64,000 nucleotides of DNA from Alteribacter keqinensis (GCF_003710255.1 NZ_RHIB01000001.1:248001-312000); one strand, 5' to 3'; positions 51,614-61,135 are shown, numbered from the stretch's first letter. Numbers and translations are program-made. Notes: a model not told the origin generated them from the letters alone.

Positions 51614-51703
51614 ATGACATTCACTAAAATGAACATCCAGGTAAAATTGAATAACTCTTGTTGTAACTCCACCTTTAGTTTATATGAGGCCGTCCTGCGT
51701 TAA
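51614..51703 (+). CDS. 29-residue leader peptide (BmrB-like in position)
   Basis: ATG 51614 sits behind the strong ribosome site AAAGGAGGAG. The peptide begins MTFTKMNIQV and has NNSCCNST in the middle, ending YEAVLR. In B. subtilis, bmrCD is preceded by the short ORF bmrB, whose translation controls a terminator so that ribosome-blocking antibiotics switch the transporter on. Here two terminators follow within 130 bases. CTGCG at the end of the ORF could pair with CGCAG in the first terminator stem, an antiterminator option. Confidence 0.7.
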   Translation: MTFTKMNIQVKLNNSCCNSTFSLYEAVLR

Positions 51704-51731
51704 AAAGGGACCTTACTTTTTACATATAACC

Positions 51732-51769
51732 GCGCAGTTGCAACGTTTGACTTGTGACTGCGCTTTTTT
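51732..51769 (+). terminator. Attenuator terminator 1 of the bmr leader
   Basis: GCGCAGT pairs with ACTGCGC, with further partial pairing toward the loop; followed by TTTTTT. Confidence 0.8.
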
Positions 51770-51799
51770 ATTTTTTCCGGCTTTAAAAGTACGGATAGG

Positions 51800-51832
51800 A
51801 GCACACGAGCGAGAGGCTTGTGTGCTTTTTTG
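51800..51832 (+). terminator. Attenuator terminator 2 of the bmr leader
   Basis: AGCACACGAG pairs with CTTGTGTGCT (one G-U) and six T follow. Confidence 0.8.
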
Positions 51833-51985
51833 GATCTGTTTAAATTATGGTGTTGACTTCCCCTGGCCACCGATGAACCTCCAGCAGGTTTATGCCAGTG
51901 TTTTACAAAGATTATGAGCACACTTATTTCAAATAAAACGGCTGCTGCCGTTCATATAGATACTAATTTTAATGGAGGGATTTCA

Positions 51986-52048
51986 ATGATTAAGATGGTA
52001 AAACTCAGAAGGCTTCACACAAAAGAGCAGGAGACAGGTGGAGGTTAG
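51986..52048 (+). CDS. 20-residue second leader ORF upstream of bmrC
   Basis: ATG 51986 follows AATGGAGGGA, a good ribosome site. The peptide MIKMVKLRRLHTKEQETGGG is basic at first, then ends with three Gly. The stop is 45 bases before bmrC. It may be a second control peptide or a translational coupler. It could also be a chance frame, but its ribosome site is stronger than that of bmrC. Confidence 0.45.
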   Translation: MIKMVKLRRLHTKEQETGGG

Positions 52049-52093
52049 CGATACAGTTGTATGCTCAGACAACAGAATAGGATGTGACGCGTA

Positions 52094-53860
52094 ATGTTTT
52101 CAGTATTAAAGAAGTTATTATGGTTTTTTAAAGCAGAGTGGAAGAGGTATACTCTTGCTCTGTCCATATTGATATTTGTAAGTTTTCTTGAGGTCATCCC
52201 GCCGCGCCTGATTGGTATCGTCATTGATGATATTCATCAGGGAGTGATGACCAGAGATCGATTGATGCTTTTTATCGGTATTATGGCCGGGTTGATGATT
52301 GTGATCTACGGGTTCACTTATACGTGGATGAGACAGCTGTTCGGGGGCGCTTTCGTTATTGAACGGCTGTTAAGGTCCCGCCTCATGGGACACCTGATGA
52401 AAATGACACCGACATTCTATGAAAAAAATAAATCAGGTGACTTAATGGCAAGAGCCACAAACGACCTTAAAGCTATCTCCATGACAGCAGGGTTTGGTGT
52501 TCTGACACTGGTTGATGCCACCGTGTTTCTCGTCATTATCCTGTTTATGATGGGGTTTCTCGTCAGCTGGAAATTGACAATAGCAGCATTTCTCCCACTT
52601 CCGATTATGGCCTGGCTTATGAAACGGTACGGAAAAGTCATCCACGAACGTTTTACGAAGGCACAGAACTCTTTTGGGGAGCTGAATGATCAGGTTCTTG
52701 AGTCCATTGCTGGAGTAAGAGTAGTGAGGGCATTTGTAAAAGAGAACGATGATGAGGCACGGTTTAAGACCTCTACAGATGATGTTTTGAAAAAGAACAT
52801 AGCTGTAGCACGAATTGACGCTCTTTTTGAGCCTACGATTAAAATTCTTGTCGGACTGAGTTACATGATCGGGCTTGGTTACGGCGCGTTCCTCGTTTTC
52901 AATAATGAAATCACCCTCGGGCAGCTTGTTTCTTTCAATATTTATTTAGGTATGCTTATCTGGCCGATGTTTGCTTTTGGAGAGTTAATGAACATTATGC
53001 AGCGGGGAAATGCCTCTCTTGACCGGTTGAACGAGACGTTTGCGTATGAAGCAGACGTTAAGGATCTGCCTCACACCATTTCGGTAGACGCTCCTGAAAC
53101 AATTGCCATGGATAACGTAAAGTTTTCCTATCCCAGCTCCAAGTCAGCCGTCCTTGACGGTATTTCATTGCAGGTTGAACGGGGCGAGACGATAGGAGTT
53201 GTAGGGAAAACAGGCTCTGGAAAAACGACGTTATTAAAGCAGCTTCTCCGTGAGTACCCGTCAGGAACAGGGAGCTTTACAATATCTGGTGTGGAAGTTG
53301 AGCGTATTGCACTTGATCAGACTAAAAGCTGGATCGGCTATGTACCCCAGGACCACTTTCTATTCTCTAAGACCATCAGAGAAAACGTCCGTTTTGGAAG
53401 GCCGGACGCCTCGGATTATGATTTTTACCGGGTGCTGGATCTGGCCTCTATCACGAAAGATATCGAGACGTTTCCAAAAGGGATTGAAACCATGGTGGGG
53501 GAAAAAGGTGTTTCCTTGTCGGGAGGCCAGAAGCAGAGGGTCTCTATTGCCAGAGCCCTGTTAAAAAATCCGGAAATTCTGATCCTTGATGACGCCTTAT
53601 CGGCTGTAGATGCCAAAACTGAAGCCGCGATTATTACGAACATAAGAAATGAACGAAAAGGAAAAACCACTTTTATTACAGCTCACCGGATGTCAGCTGT
53701 GAGTCATGCAGACCAGATTCTGGTTATGGATTCCGCAAGAATTACCGAGCGGGGGACTCACGAGGAGCTTATGGCTTCAGGCGGCTGGTATAAAGAGCAG
53801 TATACTGCCCAGCAGATCAAAGAAAACATTGAAGAAGGAAGGGAGGTGCATAGCCAATGA
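52094..53860 (+). CDS. bmrC: BmrC-type subunit of a heterodimeric multidrug ABC exporter
   Basis: The protein has 588 residues: six-helix membrane domain at about 1-315, ATPase at 340-580. Walker A GKTGSGKTTLLK, signature LSGGQKQRVSIA, and Walker B ILILDDALSAVD, where Asp replaces the catalytic Glu. That degenerate site in one half is a hallmark of BmrC. B. subtilis BmrC has 585 residues. It forms the exporter with BmrD, whose gene overlaps by four bases. Confidence 0.92.
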   Translation: MFSVLKKLLWFFKAEWKRYTLALSILIFVSFLEVIPPRLIGIVIDDIHQGVMTRDRLMLFIGIMAGLMIVIYGFTYTWMRQLFGGAFVIERLLRSRLMGHLMKMTPTFYEKNKSGDLMARATNDLKAISMTAGFGVLTLVDATVFLVIILFMMGFLVSWKLTIAAFLPLPIMAWLMKRYGKVIHERFTKAQNSFGELNDQVLESIAGVRVVRAFVKENDDEARFKTSTDDVLKKNIAVARIDALFEPTIKILVGLSYMIGLGYGAFLVFNNEITLGQLVSFNIYLGMLIWPMFAFGELMNIMQRGNASLDRLNETFAYEADVKDLPHTISVDAPETIAMDNVKFSYPSSKSAVLDGISLQVERGETIGVVGKTGSGKTTLLKQLLREYPSGTGSFTISGVEVERIALDQTKSWIGYVPQDHFLFSKTIRENVRFGRPDASDYDFYRVLDLASITKDIETFPKGIETMVGEKGVSLSGGQKQRVSIARALLKNPEILILDDALSAVDAKTEAAIITNIRNERKGKTTFITAHRMSAVSHADQILVMDSARITERGTHEELMASGGWYKEQYTAQQIKENIEEGREVHSQ

Positions 53861-55869
53861 CACCAACAAAACGACTAATACGCTATGCCCTCGCATTTAA
53901 AAGGCCGATCTTATTCGCACTGTTTCTGCTTACGATAGCTGCAGCAGCAGAGCTTACTGGTCCGTTTATAGCAAAGCATATGATTGACAATCACATTATG
54001 GGGATTGAGCGACCGTGGTACGAAGTAAATGAAGGCGGGGAAGTGAGCTACGATAACCGTGAGTATATAAGAAGCGACCGGCACGGGGACGGGACCGACC
54101 CGGGATCCGTCCTTCAGGTTCTCCAGGTTGGGTTAACCTATGTGGCAGCTGATGAACCTCTTGCTTTTGAAGGAGAGAGGAACCTTGAAGGAAACGTACT
54201 TACCGTTACCAGGGGAGACGAATCTGCTCAGTATACCGTTGCCAGGTTAACAGCAGAGGAGGTTTATTCGTTTTTCCGTCCGGAAGTCAAGTATCTCCTT
54301 ATGCTCATGGGAGGCTATTTCCTCCTTGTTTTAATAGCAGCATTTCTTCACTATCACCAGAGTTTTCTGCTGCAGCGGTCAGCGAACCAGATCATTCAGA
54401 AAATGAGAACAGATGTATTTAATAAAGTACAGCAGCTCCCTATCAAGTATTTCGACCGGCACCCTGCAGGGAAGATCGTTTCCCGTGTGACAAATGATAC
54501 AGAAGCGATCAGGGAGCTTTATGTCAGGGTACTTGCGACATTCTTTACAAGTATTATTTATCTGACGGGGATTTACATTGCTCTGTTCCTCCTTGAGCCC
54601 CGACTTGCAACGGTTGCCCTTGTCCTGCTCCCAATCCTTGTTATATGGGCTATGCTGTACAGGAAGGTGGCCTCGAAGTATAACCATGTGATCCGGGAGC
54701 GGGTAAGTGATATTAACGGGAAAATAAATGAAAATATTCAGGGGATGCCCGTGATCCAGGCATTTGGAAGGGAAAAAGAAGTAAGTGATGAGTTTGAAAA
54801 ATTAAATCACGAACACTTCAGCTACAACAATAAACTCCTATCCTTAAATGCCCTTACTTCGTTCAATCTTGTAAACTTATTTCGAAACATAGCCTTTGTG
54901 GGCCTAATCTGGTACTTCGGAGGCGCTTCGGTAGGTGTTGGGGCCGTCTTTTCTCTTGGTGTACTCTATGCTTTTGTCGATTACTTGAACCGCCTGTTTG
55001 AACCGGTTAACAATCTCGTCAATCAGCTGGCTCAGCTTGAAGAAGCCAGAGTTGCCGGAGAGCGGGTGTTTGAGCTTATGGACGAAGAAGGTACAGCGCT
55101 GTCCAAAGGGAGTGTTCCCCGTTTTAAAGGAGACATCAAATTTAACCATGTGTTTTTTGCCTACGAAGAAGATGAGTACGTATTAAAGGATATATCATTT
55201 TCGGCAAGACAGGGCGAAACAGTGGCGTTTGTCGGCCACACCGGCTCAGGAAAGAGCTCTATTATGAATGTCCTTTTCAGGTTTTATGATCATCAAAAAG
55301 GAAGCGTGACGGTTGATGGAACCGATATACACACCATCTCAAAGCAGGCACTCCGCGAGCACATGGCCATTGTACTTCAGGATCCGTTTTTATTTACCGG
55401 TACTATTGCCTCTAATGTGGGGCTGAACGACCCGGGTATTTCCCGCGGAGCGATACTGGATGCCCTTCATAAGGTAGGCGCAAAAGAGATGATCGATGAT
55501 CTACCGAACGGGATTGATGAAGAAGTGAAAGAAAAAGGGAGTACACTTTCTTCCGGGCAGCGCCAGCTCATTTCATTTGCACGGGCGCTTGTCTTTAACC
55601 CGCCGATACTCATTCTTGATGAAGCAACTGCAAACATCGACACGGAAACAGAGGCTGTGATCCAACAAGCCCTTGATGTGGTAAAAGAAGGACGGACAAC
55701 ATTTGTAATCGCACACAGATTGTCAACAATTCGTAAAGCTGATCAGATCCTTGTTCTGAACAAAGGAGAAATTTCAGAACAAGGCAGCCACGATGAACTT
55801 ATGACAATGGGTGGTATTTACCACCACATGTATCAGCTTCAGCAGGGGATTGAGAAAACAGCCGGATAG
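53857..55869 (+). CDS. bmrD: BmrD-type subunit of a heterodimeric multidrug ABC exporter
   Basis: The protein has 670 residues (BmrD of B. subtilis is about 673). Between membrane helices 1 and 2 there is an extra extracellular domain of about 90 residues (GIERPWYEVNEGGEVSYDN to RLTAEEVYSFF), a feature of BmrD. Walker A GHTGSGKSSIMN, signature LSSGQRQLISFA, and Walker B LILDEATANID with the catalytic Glu, so this half carries the active site partner. Terminator follows. Confidence 0.92.
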   Translation: MTPTKRLIRYALAFKRPILFALFLLTIAAAAELTGPFIAKHMIDNHIMGIERPWYEVNEGGEVSYDNREYIRSDRHGDGTDPGSVLQVLQVGLTYVAADEPLAFEGERNLEGNVLTVTRGDESAQYTVARLTAEEVYSFFRPEVKYLLMLMGGYFLLVLIAAFLHYHQSFLLQRSANQIIQKMRTDVFNKVQQLPIKYFDRHPAGKIVSRVTNDTEAIRELYVRVLATFFTSIIYLTGIYIALFLLEPRLATVALVLLPILVIWAMLYRKVASKYNHVIRERVSDINGKINENIQGMPVIQAFGREKEVSDEFEKLNHEHFSYNNKLLSLNALTSFNLVNLFRNIAFVGLIWYFGGASVGVGAVFSLGVLYAFVDYLNRLFEPVNNLVNQLAQLEEARVAGERVFELMDEEGTALSKGSVPRFKGDIKFNHVFFAYEEDEYVLKDISFSARQGETVAFVGHTGSGKSSIMNVLFRFYDHQKGSVTVDGTDIHTISKQALREHMAIVLQDPFLFTGTIASNVGLNDPGISRGAILDALHKVGAKEMIDDLPNGIDEEVKEKGSTLSSGQRQLISFARALVFNPPILILDEATANIDTETEAVIQQALDVVKEGRTTFVIAHRLSTIRKADQILVLNKGEISEQGSHDELMTMGGIYHHMYQLQQGIEKTAG

Positions 55870-55873
55870 AGGG

Positions 55874-55898
55874 AGACCCGCGAAAGCGGGTCTTTTTT
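55874..55898 (+). terminator. Terminator of bmrCD
   Basis: AGACCCGC GAAA GCGGGTCT with a stable GAAA loop, then TTTTT. Confidence 0.9.
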
Positions 55899-56008
55899 GC
55901 GATTGCAGGAGAACAAGGGAGAATGGTAGATAAATAATGAAAAATGGTTTATATGTTCACGTGAGGACAATCCTCCCTACATGGATGCGCAGCAGTCCGA
56001 TCTTTTAT

Positions 56009-56632
56009 TTATTCCGCCAAACCAACCCTGGTTCTGACAAATGCCTGGTTAAAAAATTCATGATACGTAAAAGCAGCTGTATCCCCGGTGGTGACCCGGC
56101 TGCCATCGATTGGCAGCATGTCTTTCTCATACCGGGCCAGGCCGGTTATCTCTCCCTCTGGGAGGTAAGTAGGACAGATGATAGTCCAATCGAGGTTTGT
56201 TTTACGGAAAGTATTGTATACACTCAGGTGATCCTGTGCAGCAATGGTTGTCTTTCTCTTCGATTCTTTTGATAGAAATCGGAATGTACCTGGTTCAGAC
56301 CTGGATTGAAGGATCCCTGCTGTACCCACCGTAATGACCCTCTTTATTCCTTGTTCGGCCATTCCCTCACAAAGAATAGGGGTGAAGGCAGACAAAACGT
56401 TATTTTTATCTGTTGAAAGACAGGAAATAACCCCGTCCTGTCCCTGAAGTGCTTTATGAACGTCCCTTTTTTCAACGGCATTACCTTGAAACAGCCTCAT
56501 GTTAGGAGGAAGTGGGGACGCAAGTTTTTCAGGTGAGCGTACGAAAAGGGTATAAAGGTGACTGCTCTCAGCAGCCAGTTTAATAATGTGATTTCCAACT
56601 CTTCCGGTAGCTCCAAAGAGTAAAATATTCAT
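56009..56632 (-). CDS. NAD(P)-binding SDR (NmrA/BVR-B-like)
   Basis: The protein has 207 residues. The Rossmann motif is LLFGATGRVGNHIIKLA at the start (GATGxxG), then TVGTAGILQ and DWTIICPTYL, typical of NmrA/flavin-reductase-like SDRs. Substrate is unknown. GGAGG precedes the ATG. It lies alone between two plus-strand genes. Confidence 0.83.
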   Translation of the reverse strand: MNILLFGATGRVGNHIIKLAAESSHLYTLFVRSPEKLASPLPPNMRLFQGNAVEKRDVHKALQGQDGVISCLSTDKNNVLSAFTPILCEGMAEQGIKRVITVGTAGILQSRSEPGTFRFLSKESKRKTTIAAQDHLSVYNTFRKTNLDWTIICPTYLPEGEITGLARYEKDMLPIDGSRVTTGDTAAFTYHEFFNQAFVRTRVGLAE

Positions 56633-56788
56633 AATGGTAACGTCCTCCTGATTTTTGCTCTATTATATCTTTCTCACAGTTGCAGTGCCAAGTAAACCGT
56701 CCATAGCGGCTGTGATGCTAACGAATTTTCAACATTGTTTTTTCACGTTATAATATGGATACAGACTGTTTGACTGGGAGAGTATATT

Positions 56789-57523
56789 ATGTTTGAAATG
56801 ATAGAAGGAATCAGTGCCATTTTGAGGGAACCGTTTATGAATGCAGCCAACCGTGCAGAGTCGATTCCCCTTTTATTTGCGTTACTTCTTGGTCTGGTGG
56901 GGGCTCTTGCTCCATGCCAGTTCTCAGGGAACCTGAGTGCGATCACTCTTTACGGATCAAAATCTGTAAATCACGGTGTTTCTTGGGCAGACTCTTTATT
57001 TTATACATTGGGAAAAGTCGTTGCATTTACCTTGATTGGAAGCATTGTCTGGATAGTGGGTCAGGAATTCCAAAGGGAGTTGACTCAGTATTTTCCATGG
57101 ATCCGGCGTATTCTAGGCCCGATGCTTATTGTAATCGGTATTTATATGCTTGGGTTGTTCACAATGAGGTGGACGGTGAGGCTGTGGAAAAAGCCAGGTC
57201 ATCGATCCAGTGGGAAAAAGGGGAAATGGGGTGCGTTTATGCTCGGTTTCAGCTTTTCTCTCGGTTTCTGTCCGACAATGTTTTTGTTGTTTTTCATGCT
57301 GCTTATGCCTGTAACGTTTACGAGTGCCACAGGATTTGTTCTTCCTGCCATATTTGCAGTAGGGACAGCCATCCCATTTCTTATTGTAATCGGGGTCATC
57401 TCCTACCTGGGAGCAGGTGGTGTTGTGATGAAAAAAGGAAGACGCCTCGGCCTTATTGTGCAGCGCACAGCAGGTGTAGTGATGATTGCCATCGGAATTC
57501 TGGACATCTCGATGTTTTGGTAA
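56789..57523 (+). CDS. CcdA/DsbD-like membrane protein
   Basis: The protein has 244 residues and six membrane segments. The two Cys-containing motifs of the CcdA/DsbD transmembrane family are present: GALAPCQFSGNLSAI near residue 40 and GFCPTMFLLFFM near 155. Such proteins carry electrons across the membrane to extracytoplasmic thiols. The exact partner is not shown. The start has GGGAG upstream. Confidence 0.82.
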   Translation: MFEMIEGISAILREPFMNAANRAESIPLLFALLLGLVGALAPCQFSGNLSAITLYGSKSVNHGVSWADSLFYTLGKVVAFTLIGSIVWIVGQEFQRELTQYFPWIRRILGPMLIVIGIYMLGLFTMRWTVRLWKKPGHRSSGKKGKWGAFMLGFSFSLGFCPTMFLLFFMLLMPVTFTSATGFVLPAIFAVGTAIPFLIVIGVISYLGAGGVVMKKGRRLGLIVQRTAGVVMIAIGILDISMFW

Positions 57524-57544
57524 AAAACAAGTTGTTGATTCCTG

Positions 57545-57625
57545 CTCATTGCAATCCGCCGCCAGGGCAAAGCCCTGAGGAGGCTCGGCGCGAGTCCGCG
57601 GAAAAGGAGTGTATTCCGTTCAACA
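57545..57625 (+). repeat. Dispersed GC-rich repeat, shortened copy
   Basis: AGGGCAAAGCCCTGAGGAGG, CTCGGCGCGAGTCCGCGG and GGAGTGTATTCCGTTCAACA match other copies, in particular that at 37322. Confidence 0.75.
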
Positions 57626-57707
57626 AAGCCTGGAACATCGATGAGAGATTGAGAAATCCCCAACAATTACATTTTCACAGTAGCTTTTAATTAGTTTCAG
57701 TAAAGAG

Positions 57708-57745
57708 GACGGCACATAACACCACCTTATGAGCCGCCCGTTTTT
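57708..57745. terminator. Bidirectional terminator
   Basis: CGGCACATAA pairs with TTATGAGCCG with one A-A mismatch, followed by TTTTT. Lies between ccdA-like and niaR genes. Confidence 0.7.
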
Positions 57746-57785
57746 AATGCCATATGATGATTTCACAGATCCCGCAGTTCAAAGC

Positions 57786-58316
57786 CTACTCATTAAGGAG
57801 AAACCCTTCTTTAGCCAGGGCCTCAATCGCTTCTTCCAAAAGCTCAGGGCTCGGTGCTTCAAGAGTATGAAGGTGGACACCGTCGGTCAGTTCTGACAAA
57901 TAGGAGGCATTATTCGCTTCAATCTTTGCAACGAATTTCTCTGCCTCTACGCGGTTGCTTACCATTATGGAGGCAGTCAGATCACCGTAGACGGGGTGCT
58001 CGACTGTGACATCCTTAACTGTTATTCCGTGGTCGACGAGAAGAAAAAGCTCGTCCTTCGTCTGGTCAGGTTTATGACAGCAGGCAACAACCCGGTGGTT
58101 TGGAGAACCGGGTTCCCGGTCTACCAGGACGTACCCCTGGGAAGTTGCCATGACGGGAATTTCCCTTGCTTTAAGTAAGGAGATATCCTGGACAATAACC
58201 TGGCGGCTTACATTCATCCTGTCAGCAAGCTGTGTACCTGTTAAAGGACTGCCGGCCGCTTTAAGCATGGTGTGAATTTTGTTTCTGCGTTCTTCCCCGA
58301 GCCATTTTTTTGGCAT
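57786..58316 (-). CDS. niaR: NiaR, niacin-responsive repressor of NAD synthesis
   Basis: The protein has 176 residues. N-terminal HTH_11 (GTQLADRMNVSRQVIVQDIS) and C-terminal 3H domain, named for its three His residues, with VACCHKPDQTKDELFLLVD, VEHPVYGDL and LTDGVHLHTLEA. It is YrxA in B. subtilis, which represses nad genes when nicotinate is present. Its start overlaps the end of nadS by 56 bases. Confidence 0.92.
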   Translation of the reverse strand: MPKKWLGEERRNKIHTMLKAAGSPLTGTQLADRMNVSRQVIVQDISLLKAREIPVMATSQGYVLVDREPGSPNHRVVACCHKPDQTKDELFLLVDHGITVKDVTVEHPVYGDLTASIMVSNRVEAEKFVAKIEANNASYLSELTDGVHLHTLEAPSPELLEEAIEALAKEGFLLNE

Positions 58317-59454
58317 CCGAATCTTCCTCCGTTCTTTTTGTAATGGTTGAGATTACCTCAACCGCACGGATAAGGTCTTCCTTGCTCGTTGACAGTCCAA
58401 CAGACAGGCGGACGAATTCACGAGATTCTTGTTCTGATTTCCCTATAGATGATAATACATGGGAAGCTTCTTGTTTGGCAACCTGACAGGCACTTCCCGT
58501 AGACACACAAATTCCGTAACGGTCCAGCGTGAGCATTATGTACTGCCCCTCTATTCCGGGAAGGCGGAAACCGGCTATGTGAGGACAGACCGACGTATTG
58601 TGACCTTCAATGACTGCATTTGGAACACGTGCTTTTAAGCATTTTATAAAAAATTCCCGGAGTCTGTGGAGTTCATCTTCTGCTTTTACCGGGTCACAAT
58701 CCAGAACGGCTTTGGCAAATGCCGCAATCCCTGGTGTATTTGCCGTTCCGGGACGAAACCCTCTTTCGTGTGAGGGGCTTGTAAAGTAATCGAGTTCCTG
58801 CCAGTTCACACCTTCTTTTATGTATACTGCACCTACACCTTTTGGACCGTACAATTTATGTGCGGAAACACTGAGAGCATCCACGTTTAACTCCTTTACA
58901 TCTATGGGCACTTTTCCAAAAGTCTGTACGGCATCCGTGTGAAATAAAACCCCTTTTGCATGACAAATGTGACTAATCTCCTTTATGTCCTGAATTGTCC
59001 CGATTTCAGAGTTTCCGTGCTGAATAGAAGCGAGAACCGTATCTTCCTGGATTGCTTCAATAACAACAGAAAGGGGGACCCTGCCATCTTTGTCCACATC
59101 AAGAAAAGTAACAGAAAACCCGTTTTCCTTAAGCAATTCAACAGAAGATAAGACGGAGGGGTGTTCAATCTTTGTCGTGATCACATGCTTGTCTTTTCCC
59201 TTATAAGGGGCCGTGAGAGAACGAATCGCTCTGTCGTTGGCTTCTGTACCGCCCCCTGTAAAATAAACCTCTGATGGGTCTGCTCCCAGTGCTCCTGCAA
59301 CTGCCTTTTTGGAAGCTTCATAGATTTGCGAGGCCCCGTAACCACCCTCATGAAGGCTTGCTGTATTCCCATAAAATCGGGAGGCTGTTTCGTGATAGAC
59401 AGCCAGTGCGGTCTGGCTCATCGGTGTTGTTGAAGCATGATCTAAAAAAATCAC
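58261..59454 (-). CDS. nadS: NadS, cysteine desulfurase for NadA
   Basis: The protein has 397 residues, a NifS-like PLP enzyme. PLP Lys in VSAHKLYGPKG near residue 200, and the catalytic Cys in CVSTGSAC near 325. In Bacillus the neighbour of nadBCA is a dedicated desulfurase that builds the Fe-S cluster of quinolinate synthase. Starts 56 bases from the nadB transcript region, divergent. An overlap with niaR couples them. Confidence 0.92.
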   Translation of the reverse strand: MIFLDHASTTPMSQTALAVYHETASRFYGNTASLHEGGYGASQIYEASKKAVAGALGADPSEVYFTGGGTEANDRAIRSLTAPYKGKDKHVITTKIEHPSVLSSVELLKENGFSVTFLDVDKDGRVPLSVVIEAIQEDTVLASIQHGNSEIGTIQDIKEISHICHAKGVLFHTDAVQTFGKVPIDVKELNVDALSVSAHKLYGPKGVGAVYIKEGVNWQELDYFTSPSHERGFRPGTANTPGIAAFAKAVLDCDPVKAEDELHRLREFFIKCLKARVPNAVIEGHNTSVCPHIAGFRLPGIEGQYIMLTLDRYGICVSTGSACQVAKQEASHVLSSIGKSEQESREFVRLSVGLSTSKEDLIRAVEVISTITKRTEEDSDAKKMARGRTQKQNSHHA

Positions 59455-59511
59455 AAAATCCTCTCCTTTAAAAAAAACAGTTGTATTAAGTGTAAAGTTA
59501 TGTAAAGATAT

Positions 59512-59523
59512 GTGTCAAGACAC
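59512..59523. promoter_or_regulatory. Possible NiaR operator between nadS and nadB
   Basis: GTGTC-AA-GACAC, a 12-base inverted repeat, in the divergent 97-base region, with TGTAAA repeats on its left (59491, 59501). NiaR sites in Bacillales contain this type of GTGTC/GACAC element. Confidence 0.6.
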
Positions 59524-59551
59524 CTGTAAATTTTTAAAAAGGGGTGTACAT

Positions 59552-61135
59552 ATGCGGAAATTGAATGTGATTATACTGGGCAGTGGTCTGGCTGCTCTGA
59601 CTGCTGCCAGGGAATTGTCTGTGAACTGTAATGTGATTATTTTCACAAAGACTGGGAGAGCAAGCTCCTGGAAAGCACAGGGAGGAATTGCGGCGGCGGT
59701 GAATGAGGATGATGTAAAACACCATGCAGCTGATACATTATATGCAGGCGCGGGTCATGGGAATGAAAGAGCTGTGAAGACCCTTGTCCAGGACGGTGTC
59801 AGGGCTGTTCACGAATGGATTAAAGAAGGGATGTCGTTTGATAAAGAATTAAACGGAGACTTTGCCCGGTGCCTTGAAGGTGCTCATTCGGTGCGCCGTA
59901 TTCTTCATGCCGGTGGAGACCAGACGGGTAAGCGGATGATGGAGCATATCCTGTCAACCTGCCTTACAATTGACCTTTTCACGGACAAGAAGGTCGTTGA
60001 TCTGATCATAAATGAAGGGTCTTGCAGAGGGGTTACGGTCAAAGGGCGTAATGGAGGGATTGAGCATGTCTTTGCCGACGCCGTTGTAATTGCAACCGGG
60101 GGGTATGGAGGGCTGTTTGACTCTTCCTCTGCAGACAAATCCCTTGCAGGTGAAGGTTCAGCCCTTGCCTACAGGGGAGGAGCTGAACTGGAAGATATGG
60201 AGTTTACGCAGTTTCATCCAACACTGCTCTGGTCAGAAAATAAAAGTCACGGGCTTATTTCAGAAGCTGTAAGAGGAGAAGGGGCTGTGCTGGTAAATGG
60301 GAAAAACGAGCGCTTAATGGCTTGGCATCCGTTAAAAGACCTGGCTCCCAGAGATGTAGTTGCCCGTACACTCTATGAAAATGTGAAAAAAGGCATTCCT
60401 GTTTTTCTCGATATTCAATGCGTAACTGATATGGAAAAACGGTTTCCAACCGTAAGTGCAATTTGTAAAAGAGCTGGTGTGGATTTATATAAAGGTAAAA
60501 TACCAGTCAGGCCAGGGGCCCATTTCTCAATAGGCGGAGTCCGAACAGATATAAACGGCTGTACGTCTGTAGAAGGGCTATACGCGGCAGGAGAAGCAGC
60601 TTGTACCGGGGTTCACGGGGCAAACCGGCTTGCGAGCAATTCTCTGCTGGAAACGATTGTGTTTGGAAAAAGAACTGCATCGCATATTGCTGCTACGGTC
60701 CGTCCCCGGAATATTAACACTTCAGCTACCCGTAGAGCAGACATAAAACCCTTGAAATTTCCCGAAAAGGAAGCTGTTATCAAAGCAGTATCACACGGGG
60801 CAGGGATTGAAAAAAATCCAGATGACCTTAAGGAACTCATAGGTTTTTGTGAGACGTTTCAAGTGAAACAGCATGTACATAGCCTGAGGGAAAATTGGAA
60901 GTTAAAAGAGGTTGAAGTGAGTAATATGCTCATTACAGCCTGGCTCATCGCCACATCATCTCTGATCCGGACTGAATCCAGAGGCAGTCATTATCGAAGC
61001 GACTGCCCCGTGCAGAATCCGGAGCAGTGGGAAGGAAAGAAAGTCATACGTCACATCAGTGAAAAGCTGATCAGACCTTGTTTTACAGAAGGGAGTACCG
61101 AATATGAACCAATGGATACTGAAACCAATGCTTGA
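59552..61135 (+). CDS. nadB: L-aspartate oxidase NadB
   Basis: The protein has 527 residues. FAD site VIILGSGLAALTAAREL near residue 6, then SSWKAQGGIAAAVN, TQFHPTLLW and the HGANRLASNSLLE motif, as in NadB. Oxidises L-aspartate to iminoaspartate for NAD synthesis. ATG 59552 follows AAAGGGGTG; the longer upstream reading runs over the operator. It overlaps nadC by 32 bases. Confidence 0.95.
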   Translation: MRKLNVIILGSGLAALTAARELSVNCNVIIFTKTGRASSWKAQGGIAAAVNEDDVKHHAADTLYAGAGHGNERAVKTLVQDGVRAVHEWIKEGMSFDKELNGDFARCLEGAHSVRRILHAGGDQTGKRMMEHILSTCLTIDLFTDKKVVDLIINEGSCRGVTVKGRNGGIEHVFADAVVIATGGYGGLFDSSSADKSLAGEGSALAYRGGAELEDMEFTQFHPTLLWSENKSHGLISEAVRGEGAVLVNGKNERLMAWHPLKDLAPRDVVARTLYENVKKGIPVFLDIQCVTDMEKRFPTVSAICKRAGVDLYKGKIPVRPGAHFSIGGVRTDINGCTSVEGLYAAGEAACTGVHGANRLASNSLLETIVFGKRTASHIAATVRPRNINTSATRRADIKPLKFPEKEAVIKAVSHGAGIEKNPDDLKELIGFCETFQVKQHVHSLRENWKLKEVEVSNMLITAWLIATSSLIRTESRGSHYRSDCPVQNPEQWEGKKVIRHISEKLIRPCFTEGSTEYEPMDTETNA

